The translations under genes were made by a program, and so were the position numbers. 12,143 bases of DNA from an uncultured Eubacteriales bacterium. GTDB taxonomy: Bacteria; Bacillota; Clostridia; Oscillospirales; Oscillospiraceae. A model generated the notes under the pieces. It saw only the letters and a program-made list of their open reading frames with translations. It searched no databases and had not been told where the DNA came from. Location of the stretch: NCBI GenBank assembly GCA_900554855.1, contig USIZ01000016.1:1-12143 (forward strand), given 5' to 3'. Below, piece after piece: positions 1-6,307 of the stretch. Numbering within the stretch: position 1 is the first letter of the stretch; the number at the start of each line of letters is the position of its first letter.

Positions 1-2420
1 TCGCTGAAGGAGTAGGCGGGATTCACCTCGGGGATGTCGTTGAAGAGCACGCTCTCGGCGTCGTCGTCCTTGGTGTGGGGCATGGCGGCCCAGATCTCCT
101 CGCCGGTGAAGGCCAGGATGGGGGCCAGCAGGCGCACCATGGCGTCCAGCACGATAAAGATCGCGCTCTGGGCGCTGCGGCGGGCCAGAGAATCGGCGCC
201 CTCGCAGTACAGACGATCCTTGATGATGTCCAGATAGAAGTTGGACATATCCACCACGCAGAAGTTATAAATCGCGCGGTACACGCCGTGGAACTCATAG
301 TTGTCGTAGCAGCGGCGGCACTCGGCCACCAGATCGTTGCAGCGGCTGACCGCCCACTGATCCAGCTCGATCATATCGGCAAAGGCCACCTGATCGTCGG
401 GGTCAAAGCCGTCCAGATTGCCGAGAATATAGCGGCAGGTGTTGCGCACCTTCAGATAGGTGTCGCTCAGCTGCTTCAGGATGGGCTTGGACAGGCGCAT
501 ATCCTGAGTGTAGTCTGCGGAGGAGACCCACAGGCGCAGGATGTCCGCGCCGTAGTCCTTGATGGTGTCCTGGGGGCTGATGGCGTTGCCCAGGGACTTG
601 TGCATGACCTTGCCCTGACCGTCCACGGTCCAGCCGTGGGTGATGATCTGCTTATAGGGGGCAATGCCGTTGGAGGCGATGCTGGTCAGCATGGAGGACT
701 GGAACCAGCCGCGGTACTGGTCGCCGCCCTCCAGATAGAGGTCGGCGGGATACTGGAGCTGGGGACGGGCCTTGCACACGGCGTTCCAGGTGGAGCCGGA
801 GTCAAACCAGACGTCCAGGATATCCTTCTCCTTGCGGAAGCTGGTGCAGCCGCACGCGCACTTGGCGCCCGCGGGCATCAGCTCCTCGGCGGACTTGGCC
901 CACCAGGCGTTAGAGCCCTCGGCGCGGAAGATGTCCGCCACCTTGGCGATGGACTCGTCGGTGCAGTAGGGCTTGCCGCAGTCCTCGCAGAAGAACATTG
1001 GGATGGGCACGCCCCAGGTGCGCTGACGGGAAATGCACCAGTCGGAGCGCTCGCGGATCATGGAGATCATGCGCTCCTTGCCCCACTCGGGCTTCCAGTA
1101 GATGTCCTCGCAGGCGGCGACGGCCTGATCCTTGATGGCGTCCACGCTGGCGAACCACTGCTGGGTGGCGCGGAAGATGACGGGCTTCTTGCAGCGCCAG
1201 CAATGGGGATAGCTGTGGACGATGTTCTTGGAGGACAGGATGTTGCCGCTGGCCACCAGATCATTGAAGATGGTGTCGTGAGCCTTGAAAACGTGCAGCC
1301 CCTCGTACTTGCCGGCAAACTCATTCAGCTTGCCCTGGGCATTGACGGAGACCTCCATGGTGATGTCGGTGGGGATCTCGGGATAGCGCTGGCAGACATA
1401 GAAGTCGTCCAGACCGAAGGAAGGCGCGGTGTGGACGCAGCCGGAGCCGGCGTCCAGCGTGACGTGGTCGCCCAGAATGACCAGAGAATCCCGGTCCATG
1501 AAGGGGTGGTAGGCGGTCATACGCTCGAACTCGGAGCCCATCATGGTGGCCACGATCTCATAGTCCTCGATGCCGCTCTCCTTCATGACGCTCTCGGCCA
1601 GCTCGCTGGCGACGATATAGATCTCGCCGTTGGCCTTGACCAGCGCATACTCCAGCTGGGGGTTCAGGCAGATGGCCATGTTGCCGGGCAGCGTCCAGGT
1701 GGTGGTGGTCCAGATGACGAAGTACATCTTGGAGAGGTCGCCGTACTGGCTCAGCTTGCCCTTGTCATCATGCACCCGGAACTTGACGAAGATGGTGGTG
1801 ACGGGATCGTCGGCATACTCCACCTCGGCCTCGGCCAGGGCGGTCTCGCAGGTGGGGCACCAGTAGGTGGGCTTCAGGCCCTGATAAATGAGGCCCTTCT
1901 TGGCCATGGCGCCGAACACCTCGACCTCGGCGGCCTCAAACTCCGGCTTCAGGGTGACGTAGGGATCGTCCCACTCGCCCATGACGCCCAGCCGCTTGAA
2001 GCCGGTGCGCTGCTTGTCCAGCTGCTCCAGCGCGAAGGCGCGGCACTTGTCGCGGAACTCCGGCACAGGCATCTCATTGCGCTTGACGCCCTGCTTCTGG
2101 ATGGCGGTCTCGATGGGCATACCGTGGGTGTCCCAGCCGGGCACATAGGGGGCCTGATAGCCGGTCATATTCTTGTAACGGACAATGAAGTCCTTCAGGA
2201 TCTTGTTCAGCGCGTGGCCGATGTGGATCTCGCCGTTGGCATAGGGAGGGCCGTCGTGCAGCACGAAGCGGGGCTTGCCGTCGTTCTTGGCCATCAGCTT
2301 GTGGTAAATGTCCTTGCGCTCAAACTCCTCCAGCATACCCGGCTCACGCTTGGCCAGCGCGGCGCGCATGGGGAAGTCGGTCTGCGGCAGGTTGATCGTC
2401 TTGTTATAATCCAGACCCAT
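1..2420 (-). CDS. ileS: Isoleucyl-tRNA synthetase, C-terminal end missing
   Basis: Class Ia aminoacyl-tRNA synthetase that charges tRNA-Ile in the cytoplasm. The frame is open from ATG at 2420 to the left edge, giving about 806 residues of an expected 900-plus, so the C-terminal part lies outside. Visible in order: the N-terminal region with GPPYANG and a canonical HIGH motif at residues 66-69; the CP1 editing domain with WTTTTWTLPGN and GSGCVHTAPSFG...D; a cysteine-rich insert (CEDCGKPYC, then CACGC, around residues 477-525) that resembles a zinc ribbon; DVWFDSGST; the catalytic loop VMHKSLGN at residues 605-612; and part of the anticodon-binding helical domain (GEEIW near the edge). The loop differs from textbook KMSKS but keeps the second Lys-Ser pair. 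A ribosome site AGAGGAAG lies 11 bases upstream of the start. The gene follows divIVA after 140 bases. Family identity is certain; I checked the frame at several positions and found no frameshift. Confidence 0.97.
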   Translation of the reverse strand, partial: MGLDYNKTINLPQTDFPMRAALAKREPGMLEEFERKDIYHKLMAKNDGKPRFVLHDGPPYANGEIHIGHALNKILKDFIVRYKNMTGYQAPYVPGWDTHGMPIETAIQKQGVKRNEMPVPEFRDKCRAFALEQLDKQRTGFKRLGVMGEWDDPYVTLKPEFEAAEVEVFGAMAKKGLIYQGLKPTYWCPTCETALAEAEVEYADDPVTTIFVKFRVHDDKGKLSQYGDLSKMYFVIWTTTTWTLPGNMAICLNPQLEYALVKANGEIYIVASELAESVMKESGIEDYEIVATMMGSEFERMTAYHPFMDRDSLVILGDHVTLDAGSGCVHTAPSFGLDDFYVCQRYPEIPTDITMEVSVNAQGKLNEFAGKYEGLHVFKAHDTIFNDLVASGNILSSKNIVHSYPHCWRCKKPVIFRATQQWFASVDAIKDQAVAACEDIYWKPEWGKERMISMIRERSDWCISRQRTWGVPIPMFFCEDCGKPYCTDESIAKVADIFRAEGSNAWWAKSAEELMPAGAKCACGCTSFRKEKDILDVWFDSGSTWNAVCKARPQLQYPADLYLEGGDQYRGWFQSSMLTSIASNGIAPYKQIITHGWTVDGQGKVMHKSLGNAISPQDTIKDYGADILRLWVSSADYTQDMRLSKPILKQLSDTYLKVRNTCRYILGNLDGFDPDDQVAFADMIELDQWAVSRCNDLVAECRRCYDNYEFHGVYRAIYNFCVVDMSNFYLDIIKDRLYCEGADSLARRSAQSAIFIVLDAMVRLLAPILAFTGEEIWAAMPHTKDDDAESVLFNDIPEVNPAYSFS

Positions 2421-2505
2421 AGGTTCACTATCTTCCTCTCTGTCAAGATTGCGGCATTTTTCGGCCGAAACCGGCCCGAAACAAACCGCTGAATGAAAGC
2501 GCGAA

Positions 2506-2544
2506 TGTCACAGCCGCAATTTTACACACACTGCGGCTGTGACA
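2506..2544. terminator. Perfect 13-bp inverted repeat between divIVA and ileS, possible terminator or leader hairpin
   Basis: Bases 2506-2518 (TGTCACAGCCGCA) are exactly complementary to 2532-2544, with a 13-base AT-rich loop. This is the strongest simple hairpin outside the palindromic repeat. It lies 17 bases past the divIVA stop. In the minus direction the stem is followed by TTCGCGCTTTCATTC, a poor U-tract, so efficient termination before ileS is doubtful. In the plus direction a T6 run (2551-2556) follows six bases after the stem, so it may instead stop antisense transcription. It could equally be a structural element of the ileS leader. The hairpin is seen directly; its function is inferred. 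Confidence 0.45.
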
Positions 2545-2560
2545 ACGGCATTTTTTATTC

Positions 2561-3400
2561 TTATTGGATCTCGTAATTGCGGCCAAAGCGCAGCTCGCTC
2601 AGATCCAGGCGGCGGGTGGGCGCGTCGTCCGCGCTGTCGTCCACGATGCGGGTGGCGGGCTTGGGCATATCCTCCACCTTCACCTCGTCCTCGCCGGATG
2701 CGCGCTCGGCCTCGGGCAGATCCACCTGAGGCTCAGCCTGCTCTGCGGCAGGGGCGGCCTTGGGAAGGTCGATCTGGGGCTCGGCCTGCTCCTCGGCCTT
2801 GGGAGCCTCAGCCTGAGCCTCGGCCTTGGGAGCCTCAGCCTGAGCAGGGGCGGCCTTCTTGTCGCTCTCGGCCATCATCTGGCGGATGGAGTCGCCGATC
2901 TCGGCGGCCACATCGTCGGCCTTGGCGGCCTGCTCCGGGGCGGCAGCGGCGTCCTGCACGGGCAGCTTGGCCAGAAACTCCTGCTCGTGGGTCAGCAGGT
3001 CGCGGATGCTGGCGGTCATGGCGGCGACAGAAGCCTGCGCCTTGCGCAGCTTGGCCTCCTCCTCGGCGACGCGCTCGCTGAGCTTGCCCAGCTGGCTCTT
3101 GACGATCGTCTCGGCGTCGGAGAGCATCTTCTCCCGCTTGGTCTTGGCCTCGTCCACCAACTGGTCAGCCATCTTCTGAGCGGCCAGCAGCGTGGCGCGC
3201 ATGGCGCCCTCGGTCTCCTGATACTCGGTGATCTTATCGGCCAGCACCTTCATCTTGCGCTTCAGGACGGCATTTTCCTTGTACAGCTCGGTGTAATCCG
3301 CCGTCAGCTGATCGAGGAAGTTGTCCACGTCCTGCATATCGTAGCCGGCCTTTTTGGCCTTCGGAAATACGCGTTCTTCCACTTCCTGTGGTGTAAGCAT
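2561..3400 (-). CDS. divIVA: DivIVA-family cell-division / polar scaffold protein
   Basis: DivIVA proteins are coiled-coil scaffolds that bind curved membrane at septa and poles and recruit division or growth factors. The 279-residue protein starts MLTPQEVEERVFPKAKKAGYD, the typical lipid-binding N-terminal domain, followed by DVDNFLDQL and a long charged, heptad-like coiled coil (about residues 30-155). The last 110 or so residues are low-complexity Ala/Pro/Glu with repeated AQAEAPKAE and EQAEPQ(I/V)DLP units, ending in DLSELRFGRNYEIQ. At the position of the exposed Phe-Arg of B. subtilis DivIVA (FRGYD) this protein reads KAGYD. A strong ribosome site AAAGGGGGA (3409-3417) sits 8 bases before the ATG. 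sepF lies upstream across a repeat-filled gap and ileS lies downstream. Family confidence is high; whether its main job is Min positioning, polar growth or sporulation cannot be told from sequence. Confidence 0.92.
   Translation of the reverse strand: MLTPQEVEERVFPKAKKAGYDMQDVDNFLDQLTADYTELYKENAVLKRKMKVLADKITEYQETEGAMRATLLAAQKMADQLVDEAKTKREKMLSDAETIVKSQLGKLSERVAEEEAKLRKAQASVAAMTASIRDLLTHEQEFLAKLPVQDAAAAPEQAAKADDVAAEIGDSIRQMMAESDKKAAPAQAEAPKAEAQAEAPKAEEQAEPQIDLPKAAPAAEQAEPQVDLPEAERASGEDEVKVEDMPKPATRIVDDSADDAPTRRLDLSELRFGRNYEIQ
2791..2844 (-). repeat. Perfect 27-bp tandem duplication inside divIVA
   Basis: Bases 2791-2817 and 2818-2844 are identical and in frame, encoding two tandem copies of the nine-residue unit AQAEAPKAE in the disordered tail of DivIVA. 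Related, diverged units (EQAEPQIDLPKA and EQAEPQVDLPEA) follow on the downstream side. A perfect copy suggests recent duplication by slippage, and the number of units may vary between strains. Confidence 0.85.
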
Positions 3401-3408
3401 AGTGAAAA

Positions 3409-3417
3409 TCCCCCTTT
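3409..3417 (-). promoter_or_regulatory. Ribosome binding site of divIVA
   Basis: AAAGGGGGA on the minus strand, 8 bases before the divIVA ATG. It supports the start at 3400. It lies beyond the palindromic repeat, so divIVA has its own intact translation start despite the repeat upstream. Confidence 0.75.
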
Positions 3418-3454
3418 ATGTCTATTGGGTCGAGCCGCCACGCGGCAGCGTCCG

Positions 3455-3589
3455 AAAGGCTTCCCCTCGGGGGGAAGCTGTCTGCGGAGCAGACTGATGA
3501 GGGGGGCAGGTTCAGGGCAGCTTTCCCTTTATCGCCACCTCATCCGTCATTTGCTTCGCAAATGCCACCTTCCCCTCAAGGGGAAGGCT
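3455..3589. repeat. Composite palindromic repeat (MITE/REP-like) between sepF and divIVA
   Basis: About 135 bases built from nested inverted repeats. A terminal hairpin GCTTCCCC/GGGGAAGC (3459-3466 with 3471-3478) is followed by GTCTGC/GCAGAC (3480-3485 with 3489-3494). A closing stem GATGAGG/CCTCATC (3496-3502 with 3538-3544) encloses a 35-base core. Then come ATTTGC/GCAAAT (3549-3554 with 3558-3563) and a second terminal hairpin CCTTCCCC/GGGGAAGG (3568-3575 with 3580-3587). The two ends are inverted copies of each other, so the whole can fold as a multi-branched cruciform or RNA. It encodes no transposase. From memory, elements with these ends and the GATGAGG...CCTCATC centre are dispersed in many clostridial genomes; I cannot confirm copy number here. 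Lying inside the presumed sepF-divIVA transcript, it could affect readthrough or mRNA stability, which is inference. Confidence 0.8.
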
Positions 3590-3606
3590 ATTGTGCGGTA
3601 CTGACT

Positions 3607-3640
3607 ATCGAAGGCTTCCCCTCAAGGGGAGGGCTTCGAT
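3607..3640. repeat. Separate hairpin related to the palindromic repeat ends
   Basis: ATCGAAG (3607-3613) pairs with CTTCGAT (3634-3640). After one mismatch an inner stem continues to CCCC/GGGG around a TCAA loop, giving a stem of about 15 bp. The loop region CTTCCCCTCAAGGGG matches the right-hand terminal hairpin of the neighbouring element, so this looks like a solo end or remnant. It begins 40 bases after the sepF stop. Neither strand has a strong T-run after it, so it is not a clean intrinsic terminator. The rest of the 3401-3679 gap holds only a small GCCGC/GCGGC hairpin (3434-3446) and no recognisable promoter. Confidence 0.7.
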
Positions 3641-3679
3641 CGTCTTTGCAAATTTTCGGTCTTATCAGCATCCACGCGC

Positions 3680-4240
3680 TCAGAAATAGAGCCCGTTATT
3701 CTCCAGCTCGTCGATGAGCTGGTCGCCGATGATGTCCACGTTGTAGGGCGTGATGATGTAGGTCGCGGCGCTGATGCGCTTGATCTTGCCCTCCTGGGCG
3801 TAGGCCACGCCGGAGAGGAAGTCGATCAGGCGGCGGGAGACGTCCTTGTTGGTGGTCTCCAGATTGAGCACCACGGTGCGCTTCTCGCGCAGATGGTCGG
3901 CGATGTCGGAGGCGTTCTCAAACTTCTCCGGCTTCACCAGCACGACCTGCAGCTGGGTGGTGGCGTTGATGTTGACCACCTTGTCGCCCCGGCGGGGGGA
4001 CGGCTCATAGCTGCTGCCGGCGGAATAGGAGCGGGCGCTCTCACGGGTCGGCCGGGGCGTCTCGCGGACGGGAGCTGCCGTCTCGCGGCTCTCCCGGCGG
4101 AAGCTGCGGCGGGGGGCGGGCTCAGCGGGCGCTTCGGCCTCTTCCTCGTCCTCGGCGGTGTCCTCCAGCTCCTCGTCGTATTCTTCGTCCTCGTCCTCGT
4201 AGGGCCGGGCCAGTTTTCTCAGTTCATCCATGAGTCCCAT
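3680..4240 (-). CDS. sepF: SepF, FtsZ-associated septum protein
   Basis: SepF binds FtsZ and the membrane and helps align Z-ring filaments at the division site in Gram-positive bacteria. The 186-residue protein has three parts. A short amphipathic N-terminus (MGLMDELRKLARP) matches the membrane anchor of the family. A linker of about 70 residues is first very acidic (Glu/Asp, residues 15-36) and then Arg/Ser/Pro rich. The compact C-terminal SepF domain (about residues 86-178) carries VVLVKPEKFENA, VVLNLE, FLSGVAYA and YIITPYNV. A strong ribosome site (AAGGAGGAG, 4248-4256) lies 7 bases before the ATG at 4240; a second ATG at codon 4 is less well spaced. It follows yggS by 38 bases, probably in one operon, the usual Bacillota arrangement. 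The usual downstream partners ylmG and ylmH are not here; divIVA comes next after a repeat. Confidence 0.95.
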   Translation of the reverse strand: MGLMDELRKLARPYEDEDEEYDEELEDTAEDEEEAEAPAEPAPRRSFRRESRETAAPVRETPRPTRESARSYSAGSSYEPSPRRGDKVVNINATTQLQVVLVKPEKFENASDIADHLREKRTVVLNLETTNKDVSRRLIDFLSGVAYAQEGKIKRISAATYIITPYNVDIIGDQLIDELENNGLYF

Positions 4241-4278
4241 GAATAGGCTCCTCCTTCATATCGAAGCAAATTATATGC

Positions 4279-4995
4279 TCAGCCCTGCGCGCGCAGAGCC
4301 GGCCGCGGGCCGAACAGTGCAGTGCCCACCCGGACGAGGGTCGCCCCCTCCAGGATGGCGTCGGGATAATCTTTGCTCATGCCCATTGACAATATGTCCA
4401 TAGTACTCTCATTATCGTACTTTTTCCCTTGCAAGTCAACAAAAAGCTGATGCATGGCGGCAAAAAACTTGCGGTTGGAGCCCTCCCCGGTGGAAACGGG
4501 AGGAATTGCCATCAATCCCCGCAGCCGGACATGGGAAAGACTGCCAGCCAGAGCGGCCAGACGCTCCGCCTCCTCGGGGGCTGCGCCGGACTTGCTCTCC
4601 TCGCCGCCGATGTTCACCTCAATCAGAATATCCTGCACGACGCCGACCTTTTCCGCCCGCTTGTCGATCATCTCCAGCAGCTCCCGGTTGTCCACCGACT
4701 CGATGAGATCCACCTTGCCCACGATGTACTTCACCTTATTGCGCTGCAAATGGCCGATGAAGTGGACTTTCGCCCCGGCGTAGGCGTCGTCCGCCAGATG
4801 GGCGGTGAACTCCTGCACCCGGTTCTCGCCGCACACGGCGATGCCCGCGGCGATGGCGGCGCGAATGGTGTCGCTGGTCTGCACCTTGGTGGCGGCGCAG
4901 AGGGTGATCTCGCCGGGGTCCCGGCCCGCCTCCCGGGCGGCAGCCTCAATGCGGGCGCGAACGGCCTGAATGTTGCTCTCCAGTGTCTTGTCCAT
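4279..4995 (-). CDS. yggS: YggS/YlmE family PLP-binding homeostasis protein
   Basis: Single-domain TIM-barrel protein of the PLPBP (YggS, YlmE, PROSC) family. It binds pyridoxal 5'-phosphate without known enzymatic activity and affects PLP and amino-acid balance. About 238 residues, normal length. Visible: AATKVQ with the Schiff-base Lys (about residue 37), GENRVQE, HFIGHLQRNKVK, the SMGMSKDYPDAI phosphate-binding segment, and VRVGTALFG near the end. The ATG at 4995 is two bases past the upstream adaptor gene's stop. A TTG at 5001, overlapping that stop as TTGA, is an alternative and has a better-spaced AAAGG site 10 bases upstream. Either choice implies translational coupling. The position just before sepF matches the ylmE-sepF order in Bacillota, which links it to the division cluster although its direct role in division is unclear. 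Confidence 0.93.
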   Translation of the reverse strand: MDKTLESNIQAVRARIEAAAREAGRDPGEITLCAATKVQTSDTIRAAIAAGIAVCGENRVQEFTAHLADDAYAGAKVHFIGHLQRNKVKYIVGKVDLIESVDNRELLEMIDKRAEKVGVVQDILIEVNIGGEESKSGAAPEEAERLAALAGSLSHVRLRGLMAIPPVSTGEGSNRKFFAAMHQLFVDLQGKKYDNESTMDILSMGMSKDYPDAILEGATLVRVGTALFGPRPALRAQG

Positions 4996-4997
4996 AC

Positions 4998-6287
4998 TCA
5001 ATCCGTTACGACCTTTCCGTTGTAGATATTTTCGCCCCGGACGATGATGGTGTCACCGGCGCGGAGATTGCTTGCCTTGTCAAATTCGCTCTGGGCCACC
5101 TGAGTGGTCTTGCCGTTCTCATCGGTCTCATAGTCGTAGGCCTGGGTGACGAGGTAAAAATCGTCCTCCTCCCAGATGATGTTGACAGGCACCCACTTTG
5201 CCTGAGCGCCGGACACCCGGTAGACGCCCAGCTGGCCTGCGGAGTCCAGCGCCTCGTCCTGATTGACGCGCACGGCGCGCTTGGGCACCCGGAAGCCGGT
5301 GGCCGTCTCCGTGACGACGGTGACCTCCTGCTCCCGCAGCGCCGCCACCTGGGCAGCGTAGTCGGAGCCGTAAAACGTGACGTTCACCCGCCCGTCCTCC
5401 GAATCGCTGACCCGCTTGACGGTGGCAGGGAAGCTGCGCGCCGTGTCCCGGAAGCGCAGGGTGACGGAGGCCCCGGCGTAGAGATCCTCCGCCTCCTGCT
5501 CCGTCAGGTTGCAGCTGAAGTACCAGCCGGAGCTGGTGATGATCTTGCCGATGCTGTCGGAGGGAGTGCCGACGGCCTGAGCGCTCAGGCCGTCCAGACC
5601 GCCGGGCGTCAGTCCCTCCAGCGCGGCGGTGGTCATGACGGCCTCAAAGCCGTCCACCGCCGAGGAGAACAGCCCCGCCACCGGGGCACTCACCGGTGTG
5701 TAGGCGCTGCTGGACTGGGCGCGCAGCGCGTCCACCTGAGCCTGCGCCTCGTCGATCTGGGCCTGTAGGGAGTCGGTGCCGTTGTAGGTATAATCCCGGC
5801 GGAAGATCAGCCCCCGCAGCTCGTCGGCATCGGTGCCCAGATCGGACAGATCGCCGCTGGCGACGCTGTAATGCAGGGCGGCAAAGGCGTCGGCAATGTC
5901 GTCGTCCAGCGCGATGGTGTCCGCCGACTCACTGGTGCGGCTGAGAATGTACTTCAGGCTGCTCAGATTGGACTGGGCCTCGTCCAGCTGCTTCTGGACC
6001 GCATAGCCCTCATCGCTGGAGTAGATCCGGGCCACCGTGTCGCCCACGGCCACCGCCTCACCGTCCGTACGCAGCACCTCGGCCAGCTCGGAGGCGTCCT
6101 CCAGCACCGCCTCGTCCCGGAAAAACCAGCCGGTGGAGGTCACCTTCCGCTCGGCGGTGTAGCTGTACGCCGTGGTGGTGGTGATCCCCGAGGTGAGGGA
6201 CGACCACACATAGACGCCAAAATAGGCCGCTATGCCGAGGAAGAGGACCAGTATGATGATGCGTGTGATGAGGGTGCCCTGTTTCAT
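4998..6287 (-). CDS. Membrane-anchored HlyD-like (membrane-fusion / adaptor) protein of unknown role
   Basis: About 429 residues with the build of a membrane-fusion adaptor. Residues 1-9 are short and basic, followed by one transmembrane helix (about 9-28), so most of the protein should lie outside the cell. A first barrel-sandwich/lipoyl-like half (about 52-90, with GEAVAVGDTVARIY) leads into a helical stretch with coiled-coil character (95-195). The returning half (VSAPVAGLF, about 199-207) follows, then beta-rich barrel domains to the C-terminus (NIIWEEDDFYLVTQ, GDTIIVRGENIYNGK). No ABC permease, ATPase or RND pump gene is adjacent, so the partner is unknown. The ATG at 6287 is preferred because AAAGGA lies 8 bases upstream and the protein then begins MKQGTLITR, typical before a TM helix; a GTG at 6311 would overlap hfq. 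It sits between hfq and yggS-sepF, so a role at the envelope or division site is an inference from position only. Confidence 0.8.
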   Translation of the reverse strand: MKQGTLITRIIILVLFLGIAAYFGVYVWSSLTSGITTTTAYSYTAERKVTSTGWFFRDEAVLEDASELAEVLRTDGEAVAVGDTVARIYSSDEGYAVQKQLDEAQSNLSSLKYILSRTSESADTIALDDDIADAFAALHYSVASGDLSDLGTDADELRGLIFRRDYTYNGTDSLQAQIDEAQAQVDALRAQSSSAYTPVSAPVAGLFSSAVDGFEAVMTTAALEGLTPGGLDGLSAQAVGTPSDSIGKIITSSGWYFSCNLTEQEAEDLYAGASVTLRFRDTARSFPATVKRVSDSEDGRVNVTFYGSDYAAQVAALREQEVTVVTETATGFRVPKRAVRVNQDEALDSAGQLGVYRVSGAQAKWVPVNIIWEEDDFYLVTQAYDYETDENGKTTQVAQSEFDKASNLRAGDTIIVRGENIYNGKVVTD

Positions 6288-6295
6288 TGCTTTGT

Positions 6296-6301
6296 TCCTT
6301 T
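6296..6301 (-). promoter_or_regulatory. Ribosome binding site of the HlyD-like gene
   Basis: AAAGGA on the minus strand, 8 bases before ATG 6287 and just after the hfq stop. It decides the start in favour of ATG 6287 over the upstream GTG at 6311. Confidence 0.7.
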
Positions 6302-6307
6302 CGGGTC

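Noticed and set aside
2424..2446. TTGACA on the minus strand at 2441-2446 as the -35 of an ileS promoter
   Set aside because: No acceptable -10 lies 16-18 bases downstream; that position overlaps the ileS start codon.
75..2492. An 805-codon open frame on the plus strand opposite ileS
   Set aside because: It is an antisense shadow from GC-rich codon bias. The protein is a low-complexity Gly/Ala/Val/Leu/His string with no domain, while the minus strand encodes an unmistakable IleRS.
3418..3717. A 99-codon plus-strand frame across the sepF-divIVA gap
   Set aside because: It is a translation of the palindromic repeat (for example FASQMPPSPQGEG from the hairpins) and runs into sepF on the other strand. 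Such frames are common false genes in repeats of this type.
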